Below, one piece after another: positions 1-12,772 of a DNA stretch of 64,000 bases. Origin of the DNA: Diogma glabrata (Eukaryota > Arthropoda > Insecta > Diptera > Cylindrotomidae). Positions within the stretch are counted from its first letter, which is position 1. Every line of letters starts with the position of its first letter. The notes below the pieces were generated by a model, which saw only the letters and a program-made list of their open reading frames with translations, made no database searches and was not told the origin of the DNA. The position numbers were made by a program, and so were the translations under genes. The stretch lies in assembly GCA_963693315.1 (NCBI GenBank), contig OY856188.1, positions 101,682,462 through 101,746,461 of the forward strand. Reading direction: 5' to 3'.

Positions 1-402
1 TAGGTTGTCGTTGGGGATTTCGAGATATCTCGCAAAAACGGATTTTTGACCGATTTTACCTCGATTTCGCAACTTAGGCTAAATTTTTTTTTTGTGAAAT
101 TGCCCGAATTTCACTACAAAACTTAAAACCAATTACATTAGGACTGCCGAACGCCCCAAACGTTTCAAAATGCCCAAATGTCCCATTAAAAAATTTCAAA
201 CAAAAATTAAAATATCGTTTTTTTCTACTTTTTATACCAATTTTTTTCACTTCAATTTTTTCAGTCCTAATTCGTTTTAAGTTTTCCAGTGAAATTTGGG
301 CAATTTCACAAAAAAAAATTTTAGCATAAGTTGCGAAATCGAGGTAAAATCGGTCAAAAATCCGTTTTTGCGAGATATCTCGAAATCCCCAACGCCAACC
401 TA
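1..402. repeat. Palindromic foldback MITE at window edge
   Basis: The first and last ~100 bases are inverted copies: the stretch opening TAGGTTGTCGTTGGGGATTT is mirrored by one closing CCCCAACGCCAACCTA, and the inner parts (AAAATCGGTCAAAAATCCG, GCAAATTTC-type blocks) also pair. It carries no credible coding sequence; the long minus-strand reading frame here is a by-product. It may extend left of the window. A TA-flanked Tc1/mariner-type MITE is a reasonable guess, not proven. Confidence 0.6.
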
Positions 403-526
403 TTTCAAAAATGGTTGAGTTTTGTTCTATTCGACCCAAAGAAGACTGCTATGAAAAAATATTTCATGTTGGTTGACTTTTTATTTAAACTCATGGTAGG
501 CGAACCGTGATATAGTATGTATCTAT

Positions 527-551
527 TAGATACTGGTGTAAACTTAGTATA
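527..551. repeat. Terminal fragment of MITE family A
   Basis: AGATACTGGTGTAAACTTAG followed by TAT matches the right end of the full MITE A copy at 49789-50287. Here only that end survives, abutting MITE B directly at 552. Confidence 0.55.
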
Positions 552-1040
552 AATCGTCCAGTTTTAAATGTAAATTAAAGTTGTAGTTGAAGTTTTAGTC
601 GTGGATATCGGTGATTAAATTTACACTTACGATTGACGGTTAAAATTCGATGGTAGATTTTTTTAAATCAAATATTTTAAACATTAATATATATTTGTAT
701 TTCAATTGTGTTTTTTATAAAAATTTTAAATAATTGAAATCCCTAAATAATTTGTTATTTCTTGCAAATTAATATTGTTTTGTGTTGTATTTAAGTTGTT
801 TTTACTATATAGTTACATTATTATTATTATTGTAATAAATTTTAATTCATAATTACTGATTTCTAATTATTGCTGTGTGTTCGAAAAATTATAGTTTTAA
901 TTTACGTTTAAAAATACAATCAAAAGCTCAACTAAATTCGTAGTTTTAATGTGGTTTAAAAATACCAGTTCCAGAGCATCAATTTCGAAAAAACTGTGAC
1001 TACAACTAAAAGTTGTAGTTGCGTCTGTCGATATGGCCCT
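552..1040. repeat. MITE family B, copy truncated on the left
   Basis: About 490 bases are collinear with the complete copy at 50908-51449, including the GGTGATTAAATTT and ACGGTTAAAATTCGATG blocks and the end GTTGCGTCTGTCGATATGGCCCT. The left terminal inverted repeat is missing; the sequence joins a MITE A end instead. It is noncoding and AT-rich. Confidence 0.65.
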
Positions 1041-1186
1041 AAGTTTATTTATGTTTTGGTACTACGCTCACATTACCATGATTTCGATCAATATATGATT
1101 TCACATCGATTATCAGCTTGATTTCGCTTATTTTTTCATACAAACTCAAAATCGAGTCAATTTATGCGCGATTTCAATTAGCATTT

Positions 1187-1632
1187 TCGATTGAAAACCA
1201 GTTCATAACTAGTTCTTTTTTTTCAATACGAAAAAATTATTTCCCCTCCAAATCATGTTCGATTGAAGCAAAATAAAAAAACTAGTTCTGAACTGGTTGA
1301 GCATTTTTTCCCCTTTTGAAGAACTAGTTTTATTTTCAGTTATTTTTGAGTTTTACTCATACTATGACAAAAAGTACACACAACAAACGTTAAATCAAAC
1401 CGTTATCATTATAACGCATCATCATATAAATAATTTAATTTTATTTTTAGTTATTTAACATATATATTATGAAATCAGTTTTTTTACAAAATGTAGTTTT
1501 TTATTGCTTTTCAAACAATCCAAAATAAAATAACCAATTCAATTTACTCATACAATAACACTGAATGTTTGCATGTTCGATTGAAAAAAAAACTCGTTAA
1601 GAACTAGTTATTAACAAGTTCTTCAATCGAAA
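1187..1632. repeat. Inverted-repeat element with CTAGTTC-rich ends
   Basis: CGATTGAAAACCAGTTCATA near the left end is answered by GTTATTAACAAGTTCTTCAATCG at the right end, in inverted orientation, and CTAGTTCT recurs inside. This resembles a MITE. No target duplication was identified. Confidence 0.4.
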
Positions 1633-1738
1633 ACAACAAATGAAATCTATTTTAAATCACGCTATTCAACCCTGAATTTTAGATTTCCGAAAAATTTTAC
1701 GTAGCCCTGAACATGAAAGCGACATCTGTTTGAAATTA

Positions 1739-2977
1739 TCCCAGCGAATAAAATGTCATCGATTCGTCCATGAATCGTTGAAGCAACTTCTTCTCTGAGT
1801 GAGTTCTTCACTTCTGAATCGTGAGAGAAACGGTATGGAAATTTATATGAAAAAAAAATAAAATGTCCGCTAGATTCGTGAACGAATACTCTACTACGAT
1901 TCATCATGTAATACCACCACTCGAATCGCTATGGAATATTCAATCACGATTCTATTGTGAAATTTTAACAACTTTCTATAACGATTCTTTATAGAAATTT
2001 TGTTATTTTTCACCTTCGATTCTATAGGTAGAATCGAGAATCAAATTGAATAAAATATTGCAATAATTAAAACACATTTTCTGTAAGAAGAATTTTATTT
2101 ATATCTACATATAAATTCATTTATTTAGTCTGTTAATTACACATTAATTTAGTTTAATAGCTAAAGGGTTTAATTTGATTAAAAATTATGAAAACTATAA
2201 TTTTAAATTGACGTTATGTTTTTTAAAAATGTAATTCTATAGTTGTATAGCTTTTTAGTCATGCATCTGCAAATATAAAAAGAATTTATTGACATAAATT
2301 TTAAAATAATTTTCATTTGATAAATTACCGAATAGATCTAATTTAAAAGTTTGTGCATATTTGTTTTGCTGCATTCTTTCGCCATGTTTATTATTACCAT
2401 GAACTTGTTTCTCATCTGCGATTATTGTTGACTTTCTGTAAAAATTTGATCAAACATTATTATTTTAAACATAAGTTTAAATCAAACTAACGTAATTTTA
2501 CATAAATTGAAATTTAAAAAGCAAATGAATTAGTTTTAGCAAAATTTGTATACTCAGAATGTTTTAAATGGAGTAGAAATCATGTTGCATTTTCTTACCT
2601 CGTAATTTAACTTTTTTACCATCATTCACCTCTAAAAATTTCATATTTTTTCTTTAAGATATAAATACACTTTTATGTTTATATACACTCTTAAAACTGT
2701 TAATATTAATATTAATTTTCTCACGGCAAAACAATAAGAAAAATACTTAGGTCATCCAGACCGAAGTAACTATAAAGTTATAGAATGTTTGATTGTTGTT
2801 TTTTTTGTGTTTTAGTTCAGTTTCGTAAAACTAATCTTAAAATGGCAGGCTTATCAGAGAATTAACCAATCAAAATTCGTTAAAGTTTTATAGAAAGAAT
2901 CGAGATAGAATCGTTGTGTAGTTTTCCTATGGAAAAGGTGTAGAAACTTTCTACTGTAGAAATAAAATTCGTTGGGA
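1739..2977. mobile_element. Possible nonautonomous DNA element, ends TCCCARCGAAT
   Basis: The left end TCCCAGCGAATAAAAT and right end ATAAAATTCGTTGGGA are inverted copies, and both are bordered by TA (1737-1738 and 2978-2979), the duplication typical of Tc1/mariner elements. Subterminal GATTCTAT-like words occur at both sides. There is no transposase frame, so it would be nonautonomous. Pairing is short, so this is tentative. Confidence 0.4.
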
Positions 2978-3644
2978 TACTTCAATTTAAAAACAAATTC
3001 AAATTTGAACAAAATGGAGAAGAAATATAAAAAACGTTTGATGTGAAATGATAATGAAATCCAAACATTTCTTATCATTTGGAAGGATAAACAGGGCAAT
3101 GGCGATTCTTTTGCGTAGTGGTATTTTTTCATTCTTCGGGTTTGATTGTTTATCCAATGAAGAGGAGAGCAAGGAACATAATTCCTCGAACGTAGTCATA
3201 TTCATCCTCATATTTTCTTTAAAAAAATATTCACCATTGTTGAATAAATCGTTTTCAAAAAAACAGCAAGACCTTTGCTGGAAACACAAAATAATAAATG
3301 AAAAAATTTTGGGAAGTATAGAAACCACAAACCTTTTTCCAGATGCTTTTTCTTTTGCCAAAATAACATTTTGTTTTAATTTTTGTTGAAGAATTAGAAT
3401 TTTTATCATTTTTTTTCGGGCTTGTTGTCGTTTTCTTTTAGTTGAATTAATAATTAAACTAGGTAGTTAAAAGAAATTTTTTTAACAACGTTTTACCCTC
3501 CATTTTTAAATTTGTTTTAAAACAAATTTCAAAACAATCAAACTTCAAAATTAATAAAGTCAATGATAATGTGAACAGTTTTTTAAAAACACGAATTTTA
3601 AGTGATTTTGAACTTGATTTCATCGTAATGTGAACGTAGTTCGA
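2978..3644. other. No recognisable gene
   Basis: Overlapping reading frames exist on both strands at 3000-3409, but their proteins are low-complexity and match no family I recognise. The remainder is AT-rich sequence without clear repeats. Confidence 0.4.
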
Positions 3645-5019
<1,375 letters not shown>

Positions 5020-5031
5020 GACATAATAAAA

Positions 5032-5118
5032 ACATATTTCACATCAACTTTTGTTTTTTGTTCTTTTCAGACCCGAATTTATAAATTGATTTAGAAAAGT
5101 GAAAAGAACACCACATTA
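5032..5118. repeat. Inverted copy of the foldback loop next to the element
   Basis: This stretch, with TTTTGTTCTTTTCAGACCCG and TTATAAATTGATTTAGAAAAG, is the reverse complement of the loop of the foldback element (about 4367-4446). The loop therefore occurs once inside and once, flipped, just outside the right end. Confidence 0.6.
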
Positions 5119-5131
5119 GAGACCTTTAAAT

Positions 5132-6628
5132 TGTTCTCGATTTGTAAATATTCTACTACTTTTATTTTGGCGCTGGCCAATTTTTTTTTATTTAGGGTAC
5201 TTTTATAAGCATATTACAAAAATTTTTTGAAAATCAGTCCCGGGGACCAAGATATAGGCCTTTGAAAAAAAAAATATCGTATAAAAGTACACTTTTTTTA
5301 ACCAAATGTTGCAATCTAAATGACGTTTAATGTTATTTTTGATATATAATTTTAAAGAATCGACATGAATAACTTAAAAAAAAATAATTATAACCTTAGG
5401 GGTCCCACGTTATGGCAAGATTGTAACGTCCGCTATATTCGCCTAAACAATAATAAAACCAATTCATCTTCTGTTTCTAATTCAATAAAAATGTATTTCA
5501 ATAGTTTCAGTTCATTTTTACATTAATAATAATTTTAAAATTTTCTAATACTTAACGGCTAGTTAAATTTCGAATATACTATAAAAACAAACGAATGTAC
5601 CAATTTTATTTTCATTTCTAACGAACAGATGTCGTTACTAACTTTTGCTGAATCTTGGTGTTACACGATTGATTAGAAGATGTAAGAAAATCACATTTTT
5701 TCTGACAGTTTTCAATTTTAAGTTTTCCAAAAAAAATTTCAATTCGATGTTAGAGATTAAAACAGAAAGTATATATAATTATATAGTAAAATCTGAAATG
5801 GAAAAGATCATCCAGTGTTTGGTTTTCGATCTTGATATTCATAAATTTAATGTTTGAAATAAAGTTCAGGTTGTTAAATTATAATAAATTGTTTGGCAGT
5901 AAAGAATGTTAGCATATATATATATTGAGTTTGATTACAACAAATAAGCAACATACAATTAAAACGATAGAAAGGTATACACTAGTGAATTAATTAATAA
6001 ATTGGGGCTTTCTATGAACTTTATAAGACGTCCAATAAAAAGGGGATTAGTTTTGTTAATAAATTAGTTCCGTCTTATTTGTCGGCTAAAACAAATTATA
6101 AGTTGTAAGCAGAAACATCAAATTTGTACACGAATAGTGTGGGCTTTCGTTTAGTGCATCTATCTCTATATACAATTCAAATTCATCAACTGCAAACTAT
6201 TATTTAGAAGAGCCAAGGTCGAGTCAGAATACCATAGGAAACCGTTGGAGGAGTTACCGTAAGAATAATTAGAACACAGGACCAACCAATATTACTGCTG
6301 TTTAGTGATGATTTTGTTTTTTATGGATTATGGAAAATTAACTTATATAAAATCATCGAATTCAACGTCGCAGAGTGAGTTTTTTTTTATTATTTAAATT
6401 ATATAATTTGAAAGAATAATTCTCAATCTTTGTGTATAACATTCTTATAACATTTCTAGTTTGGTTTTGAAATGTTAGGCTAAGGAAGTCAATAGTTTAG
6501 AGATTCCCAATTTCATCATTTGTCTGGGGTCACAGAAGTTATCCCGTGATTTATTTTTTTCGTGTAATATGAATTTGTTAGATTATTGTTGAAAAAGTCC
6601 AAGCCACAATATATAGTGGCACAACAAG
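5132..6628. other. No gene recognised; one diverged repeat core
   Basis: Around 5225-5250 the words TCCCGGGGACCAAGATATAGG echo, in inverse, the core of MITE family C, so a diverged relative may lie at about 5165-5310. A 70-aa frame at 5645-5857 is AT-rich and unremarkable. Nothing else could be supported. Confidence 0.4.
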
Positions 6629-7254
6629 ATTACTTGAACCAAGGCGCAAGTGGATTTTTTTTTAATTATTTTTATCGTAAATTAAGAAAATTTAGTAAAA
6701 GGGACAGTTTTAATCTGTTTATCTTATAAGCACATAGGAAAAATAAGCAAAAATTAAATTAAAAAAAATTAAATTAAATTAAATTAAATTAAATTAAATT
6801 AAAAAAAAATTAAAAAAAGCAAAAATTAACAAAAAACAAAAAATTCTTGTCAAAACAGTGTAATTTTGTATGAATTTTGATATTTTCAAAGGGCTGTATC
6901 TTGGACCCCGGGGCTCCGATACAACTTATTTTGGTTTTATTTGCTTCAGTGAGTGATTCTTTATCAAAAAAAGTTGTACGTGGAGTCCCTCCGCGCGGAA
7001 GAAGTGAAACTTCGTAATGTGGAAATAAAAACATATTACATTCTTTTTAAAGTCATTAATACAAATTATTTAAAAAAAAACACGGTCAACGAATTACCTT
7101 ATAAATATATACACAAATGATTAAAACAAAAGGGGTAGAAATTGATTTTTAGTGAACTCATACTGCTCATATTCTTTAAGACAAACTTTATTAACATTGC
7201 TTACAATTCACAATTGATCGCATGGTTTAATTATCATTTTCGAGTGTAGCGTTT

Positions 7255-7775
7255 CGTCGAACATCAAAATTTAATACAATTTTATCGAACATCAAAATTT
7301 AATACAATTTCATAAAACAATATAATTTCATCGAACATTAGAAATCACTATATTTTCATTAAGACTGCGTTCCAATTGATGCTAAATTGTACTAAACGTG
7401 CTAAATCAATTTAGTCAACTATTTTATTTGACTAAATCATTTTTTTGTTTCTAAATAATTTGGAAGAAATTCATACGTTAAACAATATCTGACAGCTTGA
7501 TTATATTAATTTGAACTATAATTCGGTAATTTTGTAAAACTAAATTTAGATCTAGCGGTTTAGTACAATTTAGCAGCTAATTGGAACCCATTCTAAACAC
7601 CAAAACTCAATATAATTTCATCGAACGTCAGAAATTGGTACAATTTCATCGACCATCGTAATATAATTTCATCGAACATAAAAGTTTAATATAAATAATA
7701 CATCAAACATTAAAAATCACTATAATGTCAATGAACATCAAAATTTAATAAAATTTCATCAAACATCAAAATAAA
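7255..7775. repeat. Degenerate minisatellite, ~28-bp unit, split by a MITE
   Basis: Units of the form ATAATTTCATCGAACATCA plus an AAATTTA-like part repeat many times from about 7255 to 7360 and resume from about 7595 to 7775. The interruption coincides with the palindromic element at 7369-7587. Units are diverged, so exact copy number is uncertain. Confidence 0.65.
7369..7587. repeat. Small hairpin MITE inserted in the minisatellite
   Basis: GTTCCAATTGATGCTAAATT at the left is mirrored by GTACAATTTAGCAGCTAATTGGAAC at the right, giving terminal inverted repeats of about 29 bases with few mismatches. Length is about 219 bases and there is no coding potential. Confidence 0.6.
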
Positions 7776-8277
7776 AAAACTAATATTTTATGTAAATTAA
7801 ATGATTAATTAATTTCTGTGTATAGATAATAACGGTGATGAGACGGTTTATATATTTTCATCGAGTCATAAACAGTTTGAGTGTAGCGTTAGACAGAGTG
7901 TAGCGTCAGACAGAGTGTAGTGCAAACAATTTAACGCAACCTTGTTGGAAGTCGCATAAGAAGTGTCACTTCAAAAAAAAAAATTCTTGGCGCCTAAGTA
8001 AAAGTAATATCCCCTAAAATATCACAAACTGAAAATAAAAAGCTTTTCAAAAAATCTTTTTCTAATCAAAGAATTAATAATAGAATCGAAAAGTCATATA
8101 TTTCCTATGCGTTTTTGTTTGATGACGCAATGGTGGTAGTGTAAACACTTTTAGTTTCATATTGATTACAACATCTAGGCCTCAGCGCTAATCAAAATAA
8201 ATAATAAAAATTATTCTTAAATTAGGTAAATTAGTAGTTTTAGACAGTAATAGAAAATCGAAATTGATCAATGAAAA

Positions 8278-8310
8278 ATGAAACTAGAACCTATTGAACA
8301 CCACGAAGAG
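8278..8310 (+). CDS. C2H2 zinc-finger gene, exon 1 (start)
   Basis: Encodes the N-terminus MKLEPIEHHEE and ends at a GTAAAT donor. The ATG at 8278 is chosen because an in-frame TGA lies two codons upstream and because the frame joins exons 2 and 3 in phase 0. An ATG at 8271 in another frame opens a nine-codon overlapping upstream frame, which could dampen translation. Intron 1 is only 62 bases. The acidic leader is typical of linker regions ahead of fingers but carries no named domain. The assignment to the downstream finger exons rests on phase and orientation. Confidence 0.5.
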
Positions 8311-8372
8311 GTAAATATTTTGGCTTTAAATATTTGTATACTTGTTCAAAAACGTCATAATTCTAATTTCAG

Positions 8373-8510
8373 ACATCGATAAATGTTTTGGGATTTACAA
8401 TTGTTAAGTTGGAAAATGTTGAAGAAAACCTAAATGAAACTCCCATAAATATTGCAATTGTCAAAAGTGCACCTGATCAATTTCGATATCAGAACAGCAC
8501 AACTGAAACG
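8373..8510 (+). CDS. C2H2 zinc-finger gene, exon 2
   Basis: Forty-six codons between an AG acceptor (TTCTAATTTCAG) and a GTAAGC donor, open throughout and phase 0 at both ends. The peptide begins TSINVLGFTIVKLENVEENL and is rich in acidic and polar residues; no domain is recognised. Intron 2 that follows is 4.9 kb and contains a mariner remnant, two foldback MITEs and two LINE fragments. Membership of the finger gene is inferred from compatible phase, strand and order, not from homology. Confidence 0.5.
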
Positions 8511-8740
8511 GTAAGCAGTATCGTTCTAATAACAAAGTAGTAAGGTGGCCATTGACCAACCATTTGGAAGGACAGTCCTTTTGTAGGTTCTGTCCTTCCT
8601 CGGAATATGTCATAGCTGTCGTCCTTTTCGATATTTTAAAACTAATCTGTTAATCCCTGTATTCAGAGACTTTTTTATTAGTACGCGGCCATGTATCAAT
8701 TCAATTTGAATTTTTTTAAACTAAGTACTGGAATTGCTCA

Positions 8741-9062
8741 GTCGAAAGGGTGTTGTTTTCAAACATGTCAATGTCAGACTCCACAAATCGTTGATGACCC
8801 GCCAAATAATGATTGAACTGTGAACTGGGTTGGGCAGTTTTGTTGAAGTCAATGTATAGTCTAGATCTTGCTCCATCTGACTATCATTTATCCCTGTTTT
8901 TGGAAATTTTACTCGATGGAAAAAAGCTTGCCGACAAAAGAGCCATCGCAAATCACTTGACCAAGGTTATTAGCGATAAACCACAGAAGTACTCCTGTAA
9001 GGAATCATGAAACTACCCATAAAATGGCAAAGGTTGTGGATAATACAAAATTAAAAATTTAT
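8741..9062 (+). pseudogene. Mariner-like transposase remnant (C-terminal part)
   Basis: In two frames the + strand reads a degraded mariner transposase: KHVNVRLHKSLMTRQ corresponds to the second catalytic block (normally with Asp, here Val), and after a frame change ELGWAVLL and LDLAPSDYHLSLF match the block holding the third catalytic Asp (the D of SDYH). The C-terminal stretch with DGKKLADKRAIANHL, then in another frame MKLP-K-WQKVV-type residues, follows family order. The N-terminus and one catalytic residue are gone, so it is inactive. It lies 40 bases from a TA-flanked foldback MITE. Confidence 0.75.
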
Positions 9063-9105
9063 TTGCTAAAAACTATTAGGAAAAATATATCGGAAAAAAC
9101 TAGTA

Positions 9106-9412
9106 CAGGTTTTACAGTCCAAATTCAACATTTTGCAAATCAAATTCAATTTTTGCAAATCAAATTCAACTTTTTTCAAATCAAATTCAAATTTTTGCAA
9201 ATCAAATTTAATATTTTGCAAATCAAAACAACTATTTCCAAATCAAATTCAATATTTTGTTCTTCAATTTGATTTAAAAAAAAATTGAATTTGATTTGCA
9301 AAATAGTGAATTTGATTTGCAAAATGTTGAATTTGATTTGAAAAAAGTTGAATTTGATTTGCAAAATGTTGAATTTGATTTGCAAAATGTTGAATTTGGA
9401 CTGCAAAACCTG
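9106..9412. mobile_element. Foldback MITE with 21-bp repeat arms, copy 1
   Basis: Both ends read CAGGTTTTRCAGTCCAAATT and its inverse, flanked by TA (9104-9105, 9413-9414), the Tc1/mariner target duplication. Each arm is a run of diverged ~21-bp units built on CAAATCAAATTCAA plus a TTTTG variation; the two arms point in opposite directions, making the whole element nearly palindromic. The repetitive reading frames within it are artefacts of the units. A sister copy is at 12773-13098. Confidence 0.8.
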
Positions 9413-10035
9413 TATTCATATATATAATACAATAATAAAACCGCATTTCGAATATTGTTCATCAATTCTTTTTATGAACAATCACGAAATGATGGATCGA
9501 TTACAAAATTGCAAAACAGAGCCATGAGAATTATACTAAAAAAAGATAGATACACGTCGAAGGATCTGATGTTGAAGGCTTTGAAGTGGTTGAATATTGA
9601 ACAAAAACTAAAAATGAATGTGTTGATTATTATATTTAAAATTAAAAATAATATGTACCCGGGGTATTTAACAGAGAAACTTACATATGTCAAGCAGATT
9701 CATAATTACAATTTGAGGAACGTTAATGATTTCAGATTAAATTTGTTTTCAAATGAGAAAACGAAGAATATGTTAATGTACAGAGGGTTACAACTATTTA
9801 ATTCCCTTAGCAAAGAATTAAAGTGTGAAAGAAATTTAGAAAAATTTAAAAGCGAAATATGGAAGTATTATGACGCAAACTTTTAATAATCAATCAAAAA
9901 TTTTATTTGTTTAATGTGATATATTTACATTTTGTTTTTTGCTCTTTAACTAATTTATGAATATTAATTATAAATATATGTAACTATAATATTGGTAATT
10001 AATTACTAAATAAAATACAATCAATCAATCAATAA
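9413..10035 (+). pseudogene. 5'-truncated LINE fragment (RT C-terminus and 3' tail)
   Basis: The frame at 9500-9886 encodes LQNRAMRIILKKDRY and continues through a region typical of the C-terminal end of Jockey/CR1-type LINE proteins, ending with a NSLSKELK-like block and the stop at 9886. Just upstream, KPHFEYCSSILF in another frame is the expected preceding motif, so there is a frameshift near 9470-9500. The 3' end carries repeated AATC units (around 10018-10033), a common LINE tail. The fragment starts immediately after the foldback MITE, so the MITE may mark or have removed the 5' side. Confidence 0.7.
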
Positions 10036-10320
10036 TAATAGCACATATGTACTTGATTAAGATTAATTTTCATTCCAAAATTGAACAAAAAATAACGGGT
10101 ACTGTTTATATTTCTAATAGTCACCAGACCCTCACCCCTTTTATAGGGGTGTCATTAGCAGACAAATTTTTGTCGGACAAGGTTACCCTGACGTAACCTT
10201 GGCAGACTCTGTAACGGAGTTTTCCAAGCGAAAAAGCGGTCGAATTGAGAAAAATGGCAGATAAAAAAGTTGTCGGACTCGTCAAGGACAGTCGTCTCAT
10301 AAAGCATAAAATGAGGGGTA

Positions 10321-12200
10321 AGGGCCTGGTATGGCATTTTTCCAGAATTTCTTAAAAATGCTGGAGAAAATGTAAAACAGTGGCTAACTAAATTTTTCTC
10401 GAATGTCCTAGAAACCGGCAACCTACCAAAACATTTTAAGACTACGAAAGTGATAGCGATACTTAAGCCAGGTAAACCATCCAATGAACCAGGAAGCTAT
10501 CGCCCGATCCCCCTTTTGAGCACCTGCTATAAATTGCTAGAACGGCTCATATACAATCGTATCGCACCGATATTGAATGATCATTTCCCAGTCGAACAAG
10601 CTGGTTTTCGTCCCAATCGCAGTTGCACTGACCAACTGCTCGCTCTAACTTTCTATATCGAGGCTGGGTATCAAAAACAACTAAAAACAGGCGCAGTATT
10701 CATCGATCTTACTGCAGCATATGACACGGTCTGGCGAATTGGGATTATATATAAGCTGTTCAATGCAATGCCTTGTAGCACCATCTCGCGTTTAATTAAC
10801 AACATGCTGAGTAATCGTGTATTCAAAGTTCATCTAAATAATTCCTGTAGTAGGTCTAAAATGCTTAACAATGGTTTACCACAGTGTTCCGTCCTGGCGC
10901 CATTACTTTTTAATCTGTACATTCATGACATTCCTGACACAACATCAAAGAAATTTGGTTACGCTGATGATTGGACTCTGGCCACTCAAAACAAAGACAT
11001 GGGTGTTTTGGAGGATTTGCTCTCAACTGACCTAGCGATAATGAATGACTAATTTCGAACGTGGAGCTTATTTCCCAATCTAAGTAAAACCGAGAGCTCC
11101 TGTTTCCACTTAAACAACAAACTGGCAAAACACGAACTATCAGTGTTATTTAACGGCACTGTCATTAAATACAATCAACAGCCGAAGCACCTGGGCATTA
11201 CTCTCGATAGAACTCTTTCTTTTAAACTCCACCTAGAAAATACGTCACAAAAACTTAAAACGAGAAACAATATATTGCACAAACTGGCAGGCTCTACATG
11301 GGGTGCTACTCCAGCTACCCTCCGAACAACTGCTCTAAGTCTGGTCTACTCAGTGGCTGAGTATGGCGCACCAGTCTGGTTGAATAGCACACATACTCAA
11401 AAAGTTGACTGCCAGCTGCATGCCACGATGCGTACTATAAGTGGTACTATCAGATCCACCCCTTTACCTTGGCTCCCTGTGTTAAGCAATATCGCTCCAC
11501 CTGCACTCAGACGCTCGCATGCTCTCATACGTGAACATAAAAAGGTAACCAACAACATCACGTTACCCTTGCACGAATATTACGGTAACCACACTCGTTG
11601 TCGATTGAAGTCAAGAAAGCCTCCACATAAAACTGCCAGCAACCTGCTGGCAACTGATTTTAATATCTTGGATGCCTGGGACACCTCCTGGCAACATTAC
11701 AACACAACTGGCCTTTCTATTACTAACCCGACTTCTACCCAACCTGATTTCAATTTGCCACGTCATACCTGGACCACATTAAACCGAATAAGAACGAATC
11801 ATGGACGTTGTGCTGATTCTTTCTAAAAGTGGGGCATTTCAGAGTCCCCTGAGTGTGACTGCGGCGCTTCAAAACAAACTATAAAACATATTGCAACTGT
11901 GTGTCCAATTCGACGTTACAATGGCAACATCTCAGACATCCATTTGGCAACTCCCGATGTAGTAGCATGGATATACTCGCTCGATGTAAACATCTAATGT
12001 TCAAATGTACTGCCCAATGTTCAAATATTTTACTTTTTAATTTTTACTTAAAAGACGCGCAATCAAATCGATTGTAAGTTCATTTAATGTGTATCCATGT
12101 TTTGTTTTAGGTAGATTTCATAGAAGAGTCTACCTATTTTTTAAGTTTAATTTTTAATGTGTCACAAAAAAAACCATACGCTAAGTAAAAAAAAAAGTTG
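10321..12200 (+). pseudogene. LINE G: RT, C-terminal domain and 3' UTR
   Basis: An open stretch from about 10321 encodes FPEFLKNAGENVKQW, then GSYRPIPLLSTCYKLLERL, QAGFRPNRSCTDQ, AVFIDLTAAYDTVW, NGLPQCSVLAPLLFNLY and FGYADDWTL, i.e. the finger and palm motifs of a non-LTR reverse transcriptase with the YADD catalytic box intact. A stop at 11050 and a frame change follow; 11143-11826 then gives the thumb and C-terminus, with a single TAA before KWGIS and the conserved CDCG-A...H-I-A..CP Cys/His cluster, ending at about 11997. The 5' half (endonuclease) is absent. The 3' UTR ends in A-rich sequence near 12195. Two to three lesions make it inactive. Confidence 0.8.
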
Positions 12201-12772
12201 TATTTGTTTTATTTTTCCGTCCTCCTTTTTATACTATGAAAAATGGTCACCTTAAGTATTAGAACTAGAATTATTGATTTTTAAATTAAAACTACAAAGC
12301 AGAGATAATAGTTTATTTGGTGCTTTAAGTTGGGTTTATAAATTTACTTAAAATAAATCGATTTGTCAAAACAGTTAAACAATTACAAGCTTGAAGATTG
12401 CAGAACTTTTTTGAAAATGCAACGTGGATTTCCTTAAACAAAATATAACAAGAAGAGAAATTTTGAAAAAAATAGATTCACAAAACAAAATTTCTCCGCG
12501 AAATGGTTTAACTAGGGTCTACAAAGTTCTGCAAAGCCAAAAAGATATATTGCTTTAGTACACAAGAGAAATCTGTGTTTTACAATCTCGTGTTCTCTTC
12601 TTTGTTTAAGTGGCTGTCTGAGTCTGGAATATTGCTTTTAATTTGAGCATTGCCATTTCTAAGGGGTCTGCAAGTGCAAAATGAAACTAATAAGCGTTAT
12701 TTAACCTTCCTACATTTTTTAATCGCGATGCCAACCGTAGTTTTCGATACTACATTTTCATCCAGTCTAATA
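12201..12772. other. No gene recognised
   Basis: AT-rich intron sequence of the zinc-finger gene between LINE G and the second foldback MITE; no coding, repeat or RNA signal could be supported. Confidence 0.4.

Larger units (their letters stand above)
6629..8008. mobile_element. MITE family C copy 1, interrupted by about 1 kb
   Basis: The left part (6629-6980) is collinear with the compact copy at 41611-41922, including CTTGGACCCCGGGGCTCCGA. The right terminus GGCGCCTAAGTAAAAGTAAT appears only at 7989-8008. Between them lie an AAATT microsatellite (about 6751-6801), a minisatellite and another MITE, so this copy was split by later sequence. The terminal inverted repeat is ATTACTTTACTTAGGCGC with its inverse; ACAAG precedes and ATCCCC follows, as in copy 2. 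Confidence 0.55.

Noticed and set aside
74..439. 121-aa minus-strand frame at the window start
   Set aside because: Lies across the arms of a palindromic MITE; composition is AT-driven and no motif is seen.
3048..3409. Overlapping 113-aa (+) and 136-aa (-) frames
   Set aside because: No recognised motif, no splice context that fits, and the two frames overlap antisense; chance frames cannot be excluded.
5645..5857. 70-aa + strand frame
   Set aside because: Lys/Asn/Ile-rich product of AT-rich DNA without domain or context.
7981..8200. CRISPR-like or defence array
   Set aside because: Tandem words nearby belong to an AT-rich minisatellite; this is eukaryotic DNA and spacing is irregular.
9176..9465. 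Three overlapping minus-strand frames encoding CKSNSTF repeats
   Set aside because: They are translations of the 21-bp units in the foldback MITE in different frames; no independent evidence for a protein.
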